From assembly GCF_021631985.1 (NCBI RefSeq), contig NZ_CP070225.1, positions 7,626,001 to 7,690,000 of the forward strand: a stretch of DNA of 64,000 bases. Direction: 5' to 3'. The translations under genes and the position numbers were made by a program. Every line of letters starts with the position of its first letter. Position 1 is the first letter of the stretch. The notes beneath the pieces were generated by a model. It made no database searches and was not told the origin of the DNA. It saw only the letters and a program-made list of their open reading frames with translations. This DNA comes from Sandaracinus amylolyticus (lineage in GTDB: Bacteria; Myxococcota_A; Polyangia; Polyangiales; Sandaracinaceae). This document shows, in pieces, positions 52,292 through 60,662 of the stretch.

Positions 52292-55200
52292 TCAGCGCAG
52301 CGGGGCGATCTCGCGCACCGTGAACGCGCGCAGCTCGAAGCGCTGCAGGTCGGCGCGCAGCACCGCGATCGGGCCCGCCCAGTCGACGATCTGATCGCGC
52401 TCGTACGAGAGCGGCGCCGCGTCGCAGCCGTCGTCCTGGGGGTCGCCGTTCCAGCCGCCGCGATCGTCGTGCTGGGTCACACGATCCCAGTGTCCGTCGG
52501 CCTCGCGGTCGACCCAGATCTCCATGTGCACGCCGTCGCCGTCGTTCTGCAGCACGAACTTGAAGCCGACCCACTCGCCGCGGGGCAGCCCCTCGGCGAA
52601 CACCGTCTCTTCGGCCGCCGCGTTCGTGTAGCCCGCGGTGTGGCTGATCTCCTTCTTGAAGAACGCACTGCCGTCGACCGCGAGGCTGCCCTTGTACGCG
52701 CTGCCGAGGCAGGGCTGGGGCACCGGTCGCGAGAACGGATAGCCGGGCCAGGTCACGGTGCCGGGCGGTGCCACGACTCCGTCGTTGATCTCCGACGTCG
52801 AGACCATGCCGTCGCTGTGGCGCTCGCCGCGCGCGTAGAACGTGAACTCCTCGCCCTCGTCGCCCTCGAGCCAGCGCAGGTAGACCGTCATCTCGACGTT
52901 GCGCCACCACGCGTCGCCCTCGAGCGACGTCACGCTGTGGCGCGGCGATCCGTCGCTCAGCAGCGTGCCCGGCTCGCTGCCCGCGCCCACCGCGTCGTCG
53001 TGGGGATCCCAGGCGCCGCTCCCGCGCGTCGGATCGGCGGGCAGACACCACTCGCGGCCGCCGGCGATCGTCGGATGGATGTTGCGGGTGCCGAAGCAGT
53101 CGACGTCGTCGCCGGGCGGCGTCGCGGCGTCGGTCCGATCGACCGCGGCGTCCTCGCCGGTCGTCGCGTCGGGGCCGACGACCGCGGCGTCGAGGTCGTC
53201 GTCGACCTGCGCGTCGATGCCGCTCGCATCGCGCGGCGTCGCGCCGGCGTCGACGCCGCCGGGCTCGTCGCCCTCGCCGCCCGCACAGCCGAGCGCGAGC
53301 GCGGTGACCGCCGCGAGGGCCCACCGGCGCCGCGCCGCGATCAGCATGCCCAGCATCCCGAGCGCCGCGAGCGCCGCGCTGCCGCGCGATGCCGGCGCGC
53401 CCACGACCCCGCACGAGCACGTGCCTTCGACCGTGCTGCGGCCCGGCGTCGTCGACGGGGTGCTCGCATCCACGACACCGCCGTCCTCCCGCACGTTCGA
53501 GACCCCGCCGTCGACCTGCATGCCACCGTCCTCCTCGGGCTCGGCGCCAGCGCCGACCACCACGTGATCTCCGTCGCGCTGGTACGCGACCTCGACGCCT
53601 CCGCGCGTGACCCGCGTCACCTCGGGCGCGTGGACCCGCACGCTCACGCGATCGCCGCTGAGCTCGATCGCGCCCTCGCTCGTCTCGACCTCGACGCTCG
53701 CGGGCGCGCCCTCGAGCACCTCGATCCGCGACGTGCCATCGACGACGAGCGAGCTGCCCGCGAGGATCGCCGCGCGCGCGGCGCCCACGATCGCCGCGGC
53801 TCCGTCGTGCTCGATCCCGTCGGCGCCCTCGAAGACGACGCGGGTCTCGCCGAAGCGCGCGCCACGATCGCCGTCGATCGGATCGATCGCGCGGCGCGAC
53901 GCCCACGACGCGGTGCGCACCGGCACCAGCGCGTGCAGGAACGTGTGCGCGCTCGCGTCGCTCGACGGTCGCACCATCGCCGCGGTGAGCTGCCCGTCCG
54001 CGTCGAAGCGCTGCACGTGGCGCGCGGTCTGCGGCTCGGTCGTGATCTCGAACGACGCCGGGGCGAGCACGCGCACGCCGAGCGCGCGCCCGTTCTTCGC
54101 CTCGAGGCGCAGCCACGATCCGTCGCGCACCGCGGCGTCGACCGCGTGCCACACGACCTCGTAGCGATGCGACGCGCTCGATCGCACACGATCGCGCACC
54201 AGCACGACCTCGCGATCCGCGTGCACCATCACGCGCTCGACGAGCTCCATGCCGCGCGATGCCGGATAGAGCGCGGTGCCGTCGGCGCGCGCGAACGCGT
54301 GGTGCGCGGTGCTGCCGTAGGACGGGATCGTGCCGATGCGATCCCAGAACCACGCGCGCGCATCGTCGGCGGCGGAGCTCCCCCGGCGCACGCCCTCGCC
54401 GAGCTGACCGAGCCCATCGATCAGGATCGAGTTCGCGAAGCGCGTGCGGTTCGCCTCGGGGTCGCCGTTGGCGCGACCGATCCAGTAGCCGGGCACCGGC
54501 ACCGTGAGCCACTCGCCGTCGGCGAACATCTGCACGCCGAGATCGTCGGCGTGGTCGTGCCCGTAGTTGATCGTGCCCTCGGCCTCACCGCCGTCGCGCA
54601 CCCGCGCGAAGTTGCCGTGACCGCCGAAGGGCCCGTTCTTGAGCACCACGACCGCGTCGTCCTCGTCCCATCCGCTGCGCGTCGTGAAGAGCGAGAGGTC
54701 GGCCGCGAAGTGATCGAGCGTGCGCGGCGCCTCGGGCGTGATCGACGAGTCCCAGAGGATCGCCGCCATGATCGGCCCGCGCTGCGAGGGCGGCCACGTC
54801 GTGATCCCGGTGCGCCCGCCGCCGCCGCCCTCGAGGAACTGCCGCGCGTACCACGCCGCGAGGCGAGCGCCGCCGAAGCGCATGCGATGCGCGGCGAGCG
54901 CGATCGTCGAGTCGTTGGTGAAGCTCGAGAAGTCGCCCCACACCGGGTACTCGCGGCGATGCGCGAGCGCGGGCGGCATCGTCATCGCGCGCATCGACGG
55001 CAGATCGCGCAGCAGCGCGGCGTCGGCGAAGTCGATCCCTTCGGCGCGGCGCGATGCGAGGCCGTGGATCAGCAGCGCCTCGAGCCCGTAGTTCGCGTAG
55101 CCACATCCTTCGTGCCACGCGCCGCCCTCGACGAGGTTCATCGCGCCGCGCGCATCGGTGAGCGCCGACTCGGCCGCGCGACGCCACGCCGCGGTGTCCG

Positions 55201-55843
55201 CCTCGATCTCGCCGTGCACCGCGATCGCCGCGATGCCGAGCCCCGCGTGGTTGATCCAGTGGTGGTTCTGGATGCGGTCCTCGACCCACCACGCGCCGCC
55301 GATCGCGGCGTCGTACATCTTGCGACCCTCGCGCGCGATCGTGGTGCGGCACGTCGCGCGCTCGCCCTCCGACAAGCGCGCGTGGAGCCAGTCGTACGCG
55401 ACCGCGACGTCCATCAGGAAGTGCGCGGAGTAGAGGTCCGGCGCGGGCCCGTCCTGGCGCGACGCGAACACCCAGTCGCCGTAGCCGCAGATGCCGACGA
55501 GGTACGCGCGCGCGAGCTCCACCGCGCGGCGTGCCCGCTCGTCGCCGGCGTCGCCCCACACCAGCGCGGCGAACGCGAACGCGAAGAGCGAGTCGCCGAT
55601 CGCGCGCGGATCGTCGAAGTACTCCCAGCTCGGATCGGGCGTGCGCGGGAACGAGCCCTCGTACGCGGCATCGATGCCGCGGGTGAGCGCGGTCGCGACC
55701 GGCGCGAGATCTCGGTCGAGCGCCTCGCGTACCCGCGGCAGCTCGTCGCGCGAGAGCAGCACGCGCGGCCGGTCCTGGGCCTGCACGCTCGTCGCGGCGA
55801 GGAGCAACACGACGATGCAGGCACAGGTGCGGACGAGGCCCAT
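52292..55843 (-). CDS. Heparinase II/III-like exoprotein fused to lectin-fold lipoprotein
   Basis: One open frame of 1183 codons from ATG 55843. The first 800 residues have a signal peptide and a heparinase II/III-type architecture: an alpha/alpha-toroid region (NHHWINHAGLGIAAIAVHGE) and a beta-sandwich with GHDHADDLGVQMFADGEW. Then comes a MYXO-CTERM-like tail (CSCGVVGAP from residue 809, helix, RRR). This runs straight into what looks like the signal peptide of a second lipoprotein: internal Met833, RRRWALAAVTALALGC (lipidated Cys853), a DAG-type linker and a lectin/glucanase-like domain (about 940-1183). Either a true fusion, a lost stop, or a second start at 53347. Confidence 0.78.
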   Translation of the reverse strand: MGLVRTCACIVVLLLAATSVQAQDRPRVLLSRDELPRVREALDRDLAPVATALTRGIDAAYEGSFPRTPDPSWEYFDDPRAIGDSLFAFAFAALVWGDAGDERARRAVELARAYLVGICGYGDWVFASRQDGPAPDLYSAHFLMDVAVAYDWLHARLSEGERATCRTTIAREGRKMYDAAIGGAWWVEDRIQNHHWINHAGLGIAAIAVHGEIEADTAAWRRAAESALTDARGAMNLVEGGAWHEGCGYANYGLEALLIHGLASRRAEGIDFADAALLRDLPSMRAMTMPPALAHRREYPVWGDFSSFTNDSTIALAAHRMRFGGARLAAWYARQFLEGGGGGRTGITTWPPSQRGPIMAAILWDSSITPEAPRTLDHFAADLSLFTTRSGWDEDDAVVVLKNGPFGGHGNFARVRDGGEAEGTINYGHDHADDLGVQMFADGEWLTVPVPGYWIGRANGDPEANRTRFANSILIDGLGQLGEGVRRGSSAADDARAWFWDRIGTIPSYGSTAHHAFARADGTALYPASRGMELVERVMVHADREVVLVRDRVRSSASHRYEVVWHAVDAAVRDGSWLRLEAKNGRALGVRVLAPASFEITTEPQTARHVQRFDADGQLTAAMVRPSSDASAHTFLHALVPVRTASWASRRAIDPIDGDRGARFGETRVVFEGADGIEHDGAAAIVGAARAAILAGSSLVVDGTSRIEVLEGAPASVEVETSEGAIELSGDRVSVRVHAPEVTRVTRGGVEVAYQRDGDHVVVGAGAEPEEDGGMQVDGGVSNVREDGGVVDASTPSTTPGRSTVEGTCSCGVVGAPASRGSAALAALGMLGMLIAARRRWALAAVTALALGCAGGEGDEPGGVDAGATPRDASGIDAQVDDDLDAAVVGPDATTGEDAAVDRTDAATPPGDDVDCFGTRNIHPTIAGGREWCLPADPTRGSGAWDPHDDAVGAGSEPGTLLSDGSPRHSVTSLEGDAWWRNVEMTVYLRWLEGDEGEEFTFYARGERHSDGMVSTSEINDGVVAPPGTVTWPGYPFSRPVPQPCLGSAYKGSLAVDGSAFFKKEISHTAGYTNAAAEETVFAEGLPRGEWVGFKFVLQNDGDGVHMEIWVDREADGHWDRVTQHDDRGGWNGDPQDDGCDAAPLSYERDQIVDWAGPIAVLRADLQRFELRAFTVREIAPLR

Positions 55844-55920
55844 GAGGCCGATGTACCGAGCGCGCGAGAGCGCGTCGCTTACGCTCGTTGCGCGCGTCTC
55901 CGCGGCGTAGACTCGCGCTC

Positions 55921-56313
55921 GTGATCGCACGCGTGATCGTCGGGCTCGTCCTCCTCGTCGGCTCGGTGCCGCTGACGATCCTCGGGCTCGACGCCGGTGA
56001 GCCGGGCTTCGGCGTGCCCCCGATGTACGCGCCGTTCGCGTACCTCGGGCCGCTCGGCATCGGGCTCGGCATCGCGATCGTCTCGGCGTCGAAGGCGCCG
56101 CCCGGGCGCTTCCTCCCGCGCGTCGGCGCGCACCTGCTGCTCGTCGCGGGCGTCGTCACCGGCGCGGTCGCGATCCTCGCGACCCGCGCGTACTACGGCG
56201 GACCCTGCGTCGCGATCATGCTCGCGCCGCTCGCGATCGGGCTGCTCTGGGCGGGCATGGTCGCGACCCGCGCGACGTGGCGCGGCATCGAGCGTCGTCC
56301 CGGCGCTCGCTGA
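55921..56313 (+). CDS. Small membrane protein, unrecognised
   Basis: This product of about 130 aa begins at GTG 55921 (the frame is open from 55888). It has about four hydrophobic helices (IVGLVLLVGSVPLTILGL, FAYLGPLGIGLGIAIV, LLLVAGVVTGAVAIL and AIMLAPLAIGLLWAGMVA). No family recognised. It is divergent from the heparinase-like gene, with 77 bp between starts, and precedes the MscS-like gene. Confidence 0.6.
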   Translation: MIARVIVGLVLLVGSVPLTILGLDAGEPGFGVPPMYAPFAYLGPLGIGLGIAIVSASKAPPGRFLPRVGAHLLLVAGVVTGAVAILATRAYYGGPCVAIMLAPLAIGLLWAGMVATRATWRGIERRPGAR

Positions 56314-56384
56314 CCACACCGACGCATGCGGGCCCACGTTCCGGCGGCGGACGTCTCACGCGCGCTATGCTCGCGCCCGTCCGC

Positions 56385-58904
56385 ATGGGAGCACATTCGG
56401 AAATCCGTGGCGTCGCGCTGATCGCGCTCGCCCTCTCGCTGCTCGCGATGCGCGCCTCCGCGCAGGACGCCGGCACCCTCGCGCCCGACGCCGGCACGGT
56501 CGAAGAGGCGCCGCCGAGCGAGCCCGCGGCGCCCGAGCCCGCCGCCGAGGAGCCCGAGGCCGATCGCCCCGACCCCGCCGAAGAAGCGCGCGAGGCCCTG
56601 CGCGGCGCGCACCTCGGCGAGCTCGCGACGCGCACCCGCACCGCGCTCCAGGCGGCGCGCCCGCTGCTGCGCGCGAGCGACTCGATCACCGACATCCAGC
56701 GTCGACTGCCGCGCACCGAGGCCGATCTCGAGCGGCTCGGACATCCCTCGCGGCTCGCGCGCATCTCGCAGCTCTCGCAGCGCGAGCTCGCCGATCTGCG
56801 CCAGGAGTGGCGGCGCTACGGCACGATGCTCGAGGAGTGGCAGACGACGCTCGTCGAGCGCGCGGGCGAGCTCGAGCAGGCGCGCAGCGAGCTGGTGGAG
56901 CTGCGCCGACAGTGGGCCGCGCTGCGGCGCGCGTCGGAGACCGCGGGGCGTCCCGAAGGTCGCCACGAGCGCATCGTCACGTCGCTCGAGCAGTCGCGCA
57001 ACGCGGCGACCGAGCTCGATCAGCAGCGCGAGCTCGTGCTCGGCCTGCAGGATCGCGTCTCGGAGCTCGCGCTCGTCGTCGAGGACGTGACCGAGCAGCT
57101 GCGCGCGGCGAGCGCCGCGTACCGCGATCGCCTCTTCGTGCGCGACGCGCCGCCGTTCTGGCAGGGCCTGCGCGGCGCGACCTCGTCGACCGACGAGCGC
57201 TCGCTCGCGACCCAGGCGCGCGAGAGCTTCACGTCGAGCTCCGAGACCCCCGCGGAGCTCGCGGCCTCGCTCGCGCCGGGCGTGATGCGCCAGCTCTTCG
57301 TCTTCGCGCTGCTCGCGGGGATCGTGCTGATCATCCAGCGACGCAGCCGCAGCTGGCCCGAGGGCGACGAGACGCTCGCGATCGCGCGCGCGATCGTGGC
57401 GCGGCCGTTCTCCACCGCGCTCCTCGTCACGCTGCTCGCGACGCCCGCGCTGGTGCGCAACGCGCCGATCGCGCTCTACGACGTCGTGTTCTTCCTGCTG
57501 CTCGTGCCGCTCGCGCGCGTGCTCCCGCCGCTCGCGCCGCCCCACGTGCGGCCGATCCTCTACTTCCTCGTCGGCTTCCTCTTCGTGAACCGCATCGAGT
57601 CGACGATGCCCGAGGGCACCGAGCTGCGGCGCCTGCTGCTGCTCCTCGAGTGCCTGATCGCGATCGCCGCGCTGGGCTGGTGGGCGCAGCGCACGAGCCA
57701 GAGCGATCGCCTCACCGCGGTGCTGCGCGGCGTCGCGGTGACCGCCGCGATCATGCTCGTGCTCGGCCTCGTCGCGAACGGCCTCGGGTACTTCTTCCTC
57801 GCCGAGATGATCGGCGTCGGCACCGGGTTCAGCGTCTACACCGGGCTCACGCTGGTCGCCGCGGTGGTGGTCGCGCAGGCGCTGCTCGACCTCGCGATCC
57901 GCAGCGAAGCGGGACGTCTCTCCCACGCGTTCCGCGAGCACGGCGGGCTCATCCACCGGCGCATGCTCGGCGCGCTCTCGCTCGCCGCGTTCGTGCTCTG
58001 GGCGTTCGCGACGCTCGACGGGTACGGCGTCGGCGCATCGCTGTGGAAGTGGGCGGCCGAGACGCTCGAGACCCAGTGGGACGTCGGCAACCTGCACCTC
58101 TCGCTCGGCGCGATCGTCGCGGCGATCACGATCGTCGTGGTCACCCACTACAGCGCACGCTGCATCCGCTTCCTGCTCGAGATCGACGTGCTCCCGCGCA
58201 TGAAGCTCGAGCCCGGCGTCGACGGAGCGATCTCCGGCATCTCGCGCTACGTGATCTACGGCGGCGGCCTGCTCCTCGCGCTCGCCGCGCTCGGCATCGA
58301 CGCGAGCCAGATCGCGCTCGTCGCCGGTGCGCTCGGCGTCGGCATCGGCTTCGGTCTGCAGAACATCGTCGCGAACTTCTTCGCGGGCGTGATCCTCATG
58401 CTCGAGCGCCCGGTGCGCATCGGCGACTTCATCGAGATCAGCCCGCTCGTCGGCACGGTCTCGCGGATCGGGCTGCGCTCGAGCACGGTGCGCGCGCCCG
58501 ACGGCGCCGAGGTGATCGTGCCGAACGAGAAGCTGATCAGCCGCGAGGTCGTGAACTGGACGCTCTCGGATCGGAAGCGCCGCGTCGAGGTGAAGGTCGG
58601 CGTCGCGTACGGCACCGATCCCCATCGCGTGCTCGAGATCCTCCGGCGCGTCGCGCAGGAGCACGCCGAGGTCACGAAGGACGGGGTCCCGCCGAGCGCG
58701 TCGTTCGCTGCGTTCGGCGAGAGCTCGCTCGACTTCGCGCTGCAGTTCTGGACGAGCGATTTCGGCGAGGCGGGCCGCATCCGCAGCGAGGTCGGGCTGC
58801 GGGTGCACGACGCGCTCACCGAGGCCGGGATCGAGATCCCGTTCCCCCAGCGCGACCTGCACGTGAAGAGCCTGCCCGAGGGATTCATCGCGAAGAAGGC
58901 GTGA
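56385..58904 (+). CDS. MscS-family mechanosensitive ion channel with large N-terminal domain
   Basis: ATG 56385 gives 839 aa; ATG 56367 is another candidate. A signal peptide (ALSLLAMRASAQ) is followed by a Pro/Ala/Glu linker with DAGT repeats, a coiled coil (about 90-245, ERLGHPSRLARISQL to ELALVVEDVTEQL), and around 10 membrane helices. The MscS core is near the end: LVAGALGVGIGFGLQNIVANF (the pore helix region), then RPVRIGDF and a soluble beta domain. The layout is like MscK/MscM: periplasmic coiled coil before a channel. The channel opens on membrane tension and releases solutes during osmotic downshift. Confidence 0.9.
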   Translation: MGAHSEIRGVALIALALSLLAMRASAQDAGTLAPDAGTVEEAPPSEPAAPEPAAEEPEADRPDPAEEAREALRGAHLGELATRTRTALQAARPLLRASDSITDIQRRLPRTEADLERLGHPSRLARISQLSQRELADLRQEWRRYGTMLEEWQTTLVERAGELEQARSELVELRRQWAALRRASETAGRPEGRHERIVTSLEQSRNAATELDQQRELVLGLQDRVSELALVVEDVTEQLRAASAAYRDRLFVRDAPPFWQGLRGATSSTDERSLATQARESFTSSSETPAELAASLAPGVMRQLFVFALLAGIVLIIQRRSRSWPEGDETLAIARAIVARPFSTALLVTLLATPALVRNAPIALYDVVFFLLLVPLARVLPPLAPPHVRPILYFLVGFLFVNRIESTMPEGTELRRLLLLLECLIAIAALGWWAQRTSQSDRLTAVLRGVAVTAAIMLVLGLVANGLGYFFLAEMIGVGTGFSVYTGLTLVAAVVVAQALLDLAIRSEAGRLSHAFREHGGLIHRRMLGALSLAAFVLWAFATLDGYGVGASLWKWAAETLETQWDVGNLHLSLGAIVAAITIVVVTHYSARCIRFLLEIDVLPRMKLEPGVDGAISGISRYVIYGGGLLLALAALGIDASQIALVAGALGVGIGFGLQNIVANFFAGVILMLERPVRIGDFIEISPLVGTVSRIGLRSSTVRAPDGAEVIVPNEKLISREVVNWTLSDRKRRVEVKVGVAYGTDPHRVLEILRRVAQEHAEVTKDGVPPSASFAAFGESSLDFALQFWTSDFGEAGRIRSEVGLRVHDALTEAGIEIPFPQRDLHVKSLPEGFIAKKA

Positions 58905-58980
58905 TCCGTGGCATTCTCGTGATCGGGAGCCGACCGCTCGAAGTGCCCACCGGGCCTTCGCGCGACGTCCGATCGAACGC

Positions 58981-60534
58981 TTGACGGAGCAGCAAGAGCG
59001 AGCGTGGCGCGCGCAGGACGTGGTCGACGTCCTGCCGATGCCTGCGCTCGTCACGTGCGGCGCGGACTGCGCCGCGGTCAACGCGGCGTACCTGACGATG
59101 CTGGGCGTCGATGCCGGCGAGGTGGTCGGCCGCTCGATCGAGTCGTTGATCCTCGAGCGGGTCGCGCCGCCCGATCGCGACGTGGTCGAGCGCGCGCACG
59201 AGCAGTCGCGCACGCCGCAGCCCGCGGGTCACCTCTGGTGCCGGCTGCGCGACGCCGGAGGACGCGAGCACGCGGTGCGCGTGGTGTGGCGACGGCTCTG
59301 TGTGCCCGGCGCGCGGCTCGTCGTGTTCTTCGACGCGGAGCCCGAGGCGTTCGGCCGCGAGTCGACCGACGTGCTCGCGCGTGTCGCGGGATCGCTCGGC
59401 TCGTGCGCGACCGAGGACGACGTGCTCGAGCGCGCCGCGGAGGCGCTCTCGGAGCGCGGCCTCACCTCGACGGTGCTCTTGATCGACGAGGGCGATCCGC
59501 TGCTGCGCTACGGCCCGACGCGCTCGCCGGGCAGCGGTCCCGGACGGCGCGCGTTCGAGCGGGCGCGCCCGCCGCGCGCGATCCTCGAGACGTTCAATCC
59601 TGCGTTCTCCGATCGACGCGCCGCGTTCTTCCAGAACGGCGTGCGCCTCGTGCGCGACGCGTACCCCGAGCCGGTCGCGAGCGATCTCGCAGCGCGCCTT
59701 CCGTCGGAGCGCATGGTGCAGGCGCCGCTCTTCGTCGACGGCCGGCCCTACGGCGCGCTGGTCGTCACCGGCGATCTCCTCACGCCGCTCCTCGCGGTGT
59801 CGATCGAGCTCTTCGCGGAGCTCGTGGCGCGTGCGATCGAGAACGTCCGGCTGCGCCAGGAGCGCGTCGACCGCGAGCGGCTCGCGGCGCTCGGCGAGGC
59901 CGCCGCGGTGATGGCGCACGAGGTGAGGAACCCGGTCGCCGCGCTGCGCAACGCGGTGTCGCTGCTGCAGCGCGCGGATCTCGACGCGCCGTCGCGCCAG
60001 GCGATGATGCGCGTGGTGAGCGAAGAGGCGTCGCGCCTCGAGCGGATGGTCGAAGATCTGCTCACGCTCGGTCGCCCCCTCGTGCCGCGCCCGCGCGCGG
60101 TCGCGCTCGAGTCGCTCGTCGATGCGGCGGTCGGGCTGCTCTCGAGGCGCAGCGAGCTCGACGCGGTGACGATCGAGGTGAGCACGCCCGATCGCCCGAT
60201 GCTCGCGCTCGTCGACGAAGATCTGCTGCAGCTCGCGGTGAACAACGTGCTCCGCAACGCGGCGCAGTCGTCTCCGGCGCGCGGCCGGGTGCGCGTGTCG
60301 TTCGAGATCGGGACGCGCGAGCGCGCGGTGGTGGTGGAGGACGAGGGGCCGGGCTTCACCGACGAGGTGATGAAGCGGCTCTGCGAGCCCTTCCTGACGA
60401 CTCGCGCGACCGGCACCGGGATGGGCCTCGCGGTGGTGCGGCGCATCCTCGACGCGAGCGGCGGGCGCATCGAGGCGGGACGAGGCGCGGCCGGCGGCGC
60501 GCGCGTCGCGCTGTGGGTGCCGGCCGAAGATTGA
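58981..60534 (+). CDS. Soluble PAS-GAF sensor histidine kinase
   Basis: This 517-aa protein starts at TTG 58981. Domains in order: PAS (about 12-120), GAF-like (about 130-280), HisKA with His313 (AVMAHEVRNPVAALRNAVS), and HATPase (NNVLRNAAQSS; DEGPGF; TGTGMGLAVV). It has no membrane segment. No response regulator gene is adjacent, so it is an orphan kinase. Signal unknown. Confidence 0.9.
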   Translation: MTEQQERAWRAQDVVDVLPMPALVTCGADCAAVNAAYLTMLGVDAGEVVGRSIESLILERVAPPDRDVVERAHEQSRTPQPAGHLWCRLRDAGGREHAVRVVWRRLCVPGARLVVFFDAEPEAFGRESTDVLARVAGSLGSCATEDDVLERAAEALSERGLTSTVLLIDEGDPLLRYGPTRSPGSGPGRRAFERARPPRAILETFNPAFSDRRAAFFQNGVRLVRDAYPEPVASDLAARLPSERMVQAPLFVDGRPYGALVVTGDLLTPLLAVSIELFAELVARAIENVRLRQERVDRERLAALGEAAAVMAHEVRNPVAALRNAVSLLQRADLDAPSRQAMMRVVSEEASRLERMVEDLLTLGRPLVPRPRAVALESLVDAAVGLLSRRSELDAVTIEVSTPDRPMLALVDEDLLQLAVNNVLRNAAQSSPARGRVRVSFEIGTRERAVVVEDEGPGFTDEVMKRLCEPFLTTRATGTGMGLAVVRRILDASGGRIEAGRGAAGGARVALWVPAED

Positions 60535-60539
60535 GTCCT

Positions 60540-60603
60540 TGCGGGAGTGCTCGTCCCGCAGGTCCCGGACGGGAGCGCGCGCAGCGCGCGGACGGTAGGG
60601 ACC
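60540..60603. repeat. Nested inverted repeats in gap
   Basis: TGCGGGA (60540-60546) and TCCCGCA (60554-60560) pair, followed by GGTCCC (60561-60566) and GGGACC (60598-60603) around a GC-rich core. GGAGTGCTCG (60544-60553) is a word also found at 28261 and in each unit of the 96-bp repeat. Confidence 0.6.
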
Positions 60604-60621
60604 GGCGGGCGAGCCGAGTTT

Positions 60622-60650
60622 CGACAGTCTTCGAGTCTGAAGAGCTGTCG
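60622..60650 (+). terminator. Hairpin between kinase and beta-helix genes
   Basis: CGACAG and CTGTCG (60622-60627; 60645-60650) with inner TCTTC and GAAGA (60628-60632; 60639-60643) form a strong stem with a single bulged base. It may terminate the kinase transcript or fold the leader of the next gene. Confidence 0.45.
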
Positions 60651-60662
60651 TACTCTCGAGCG

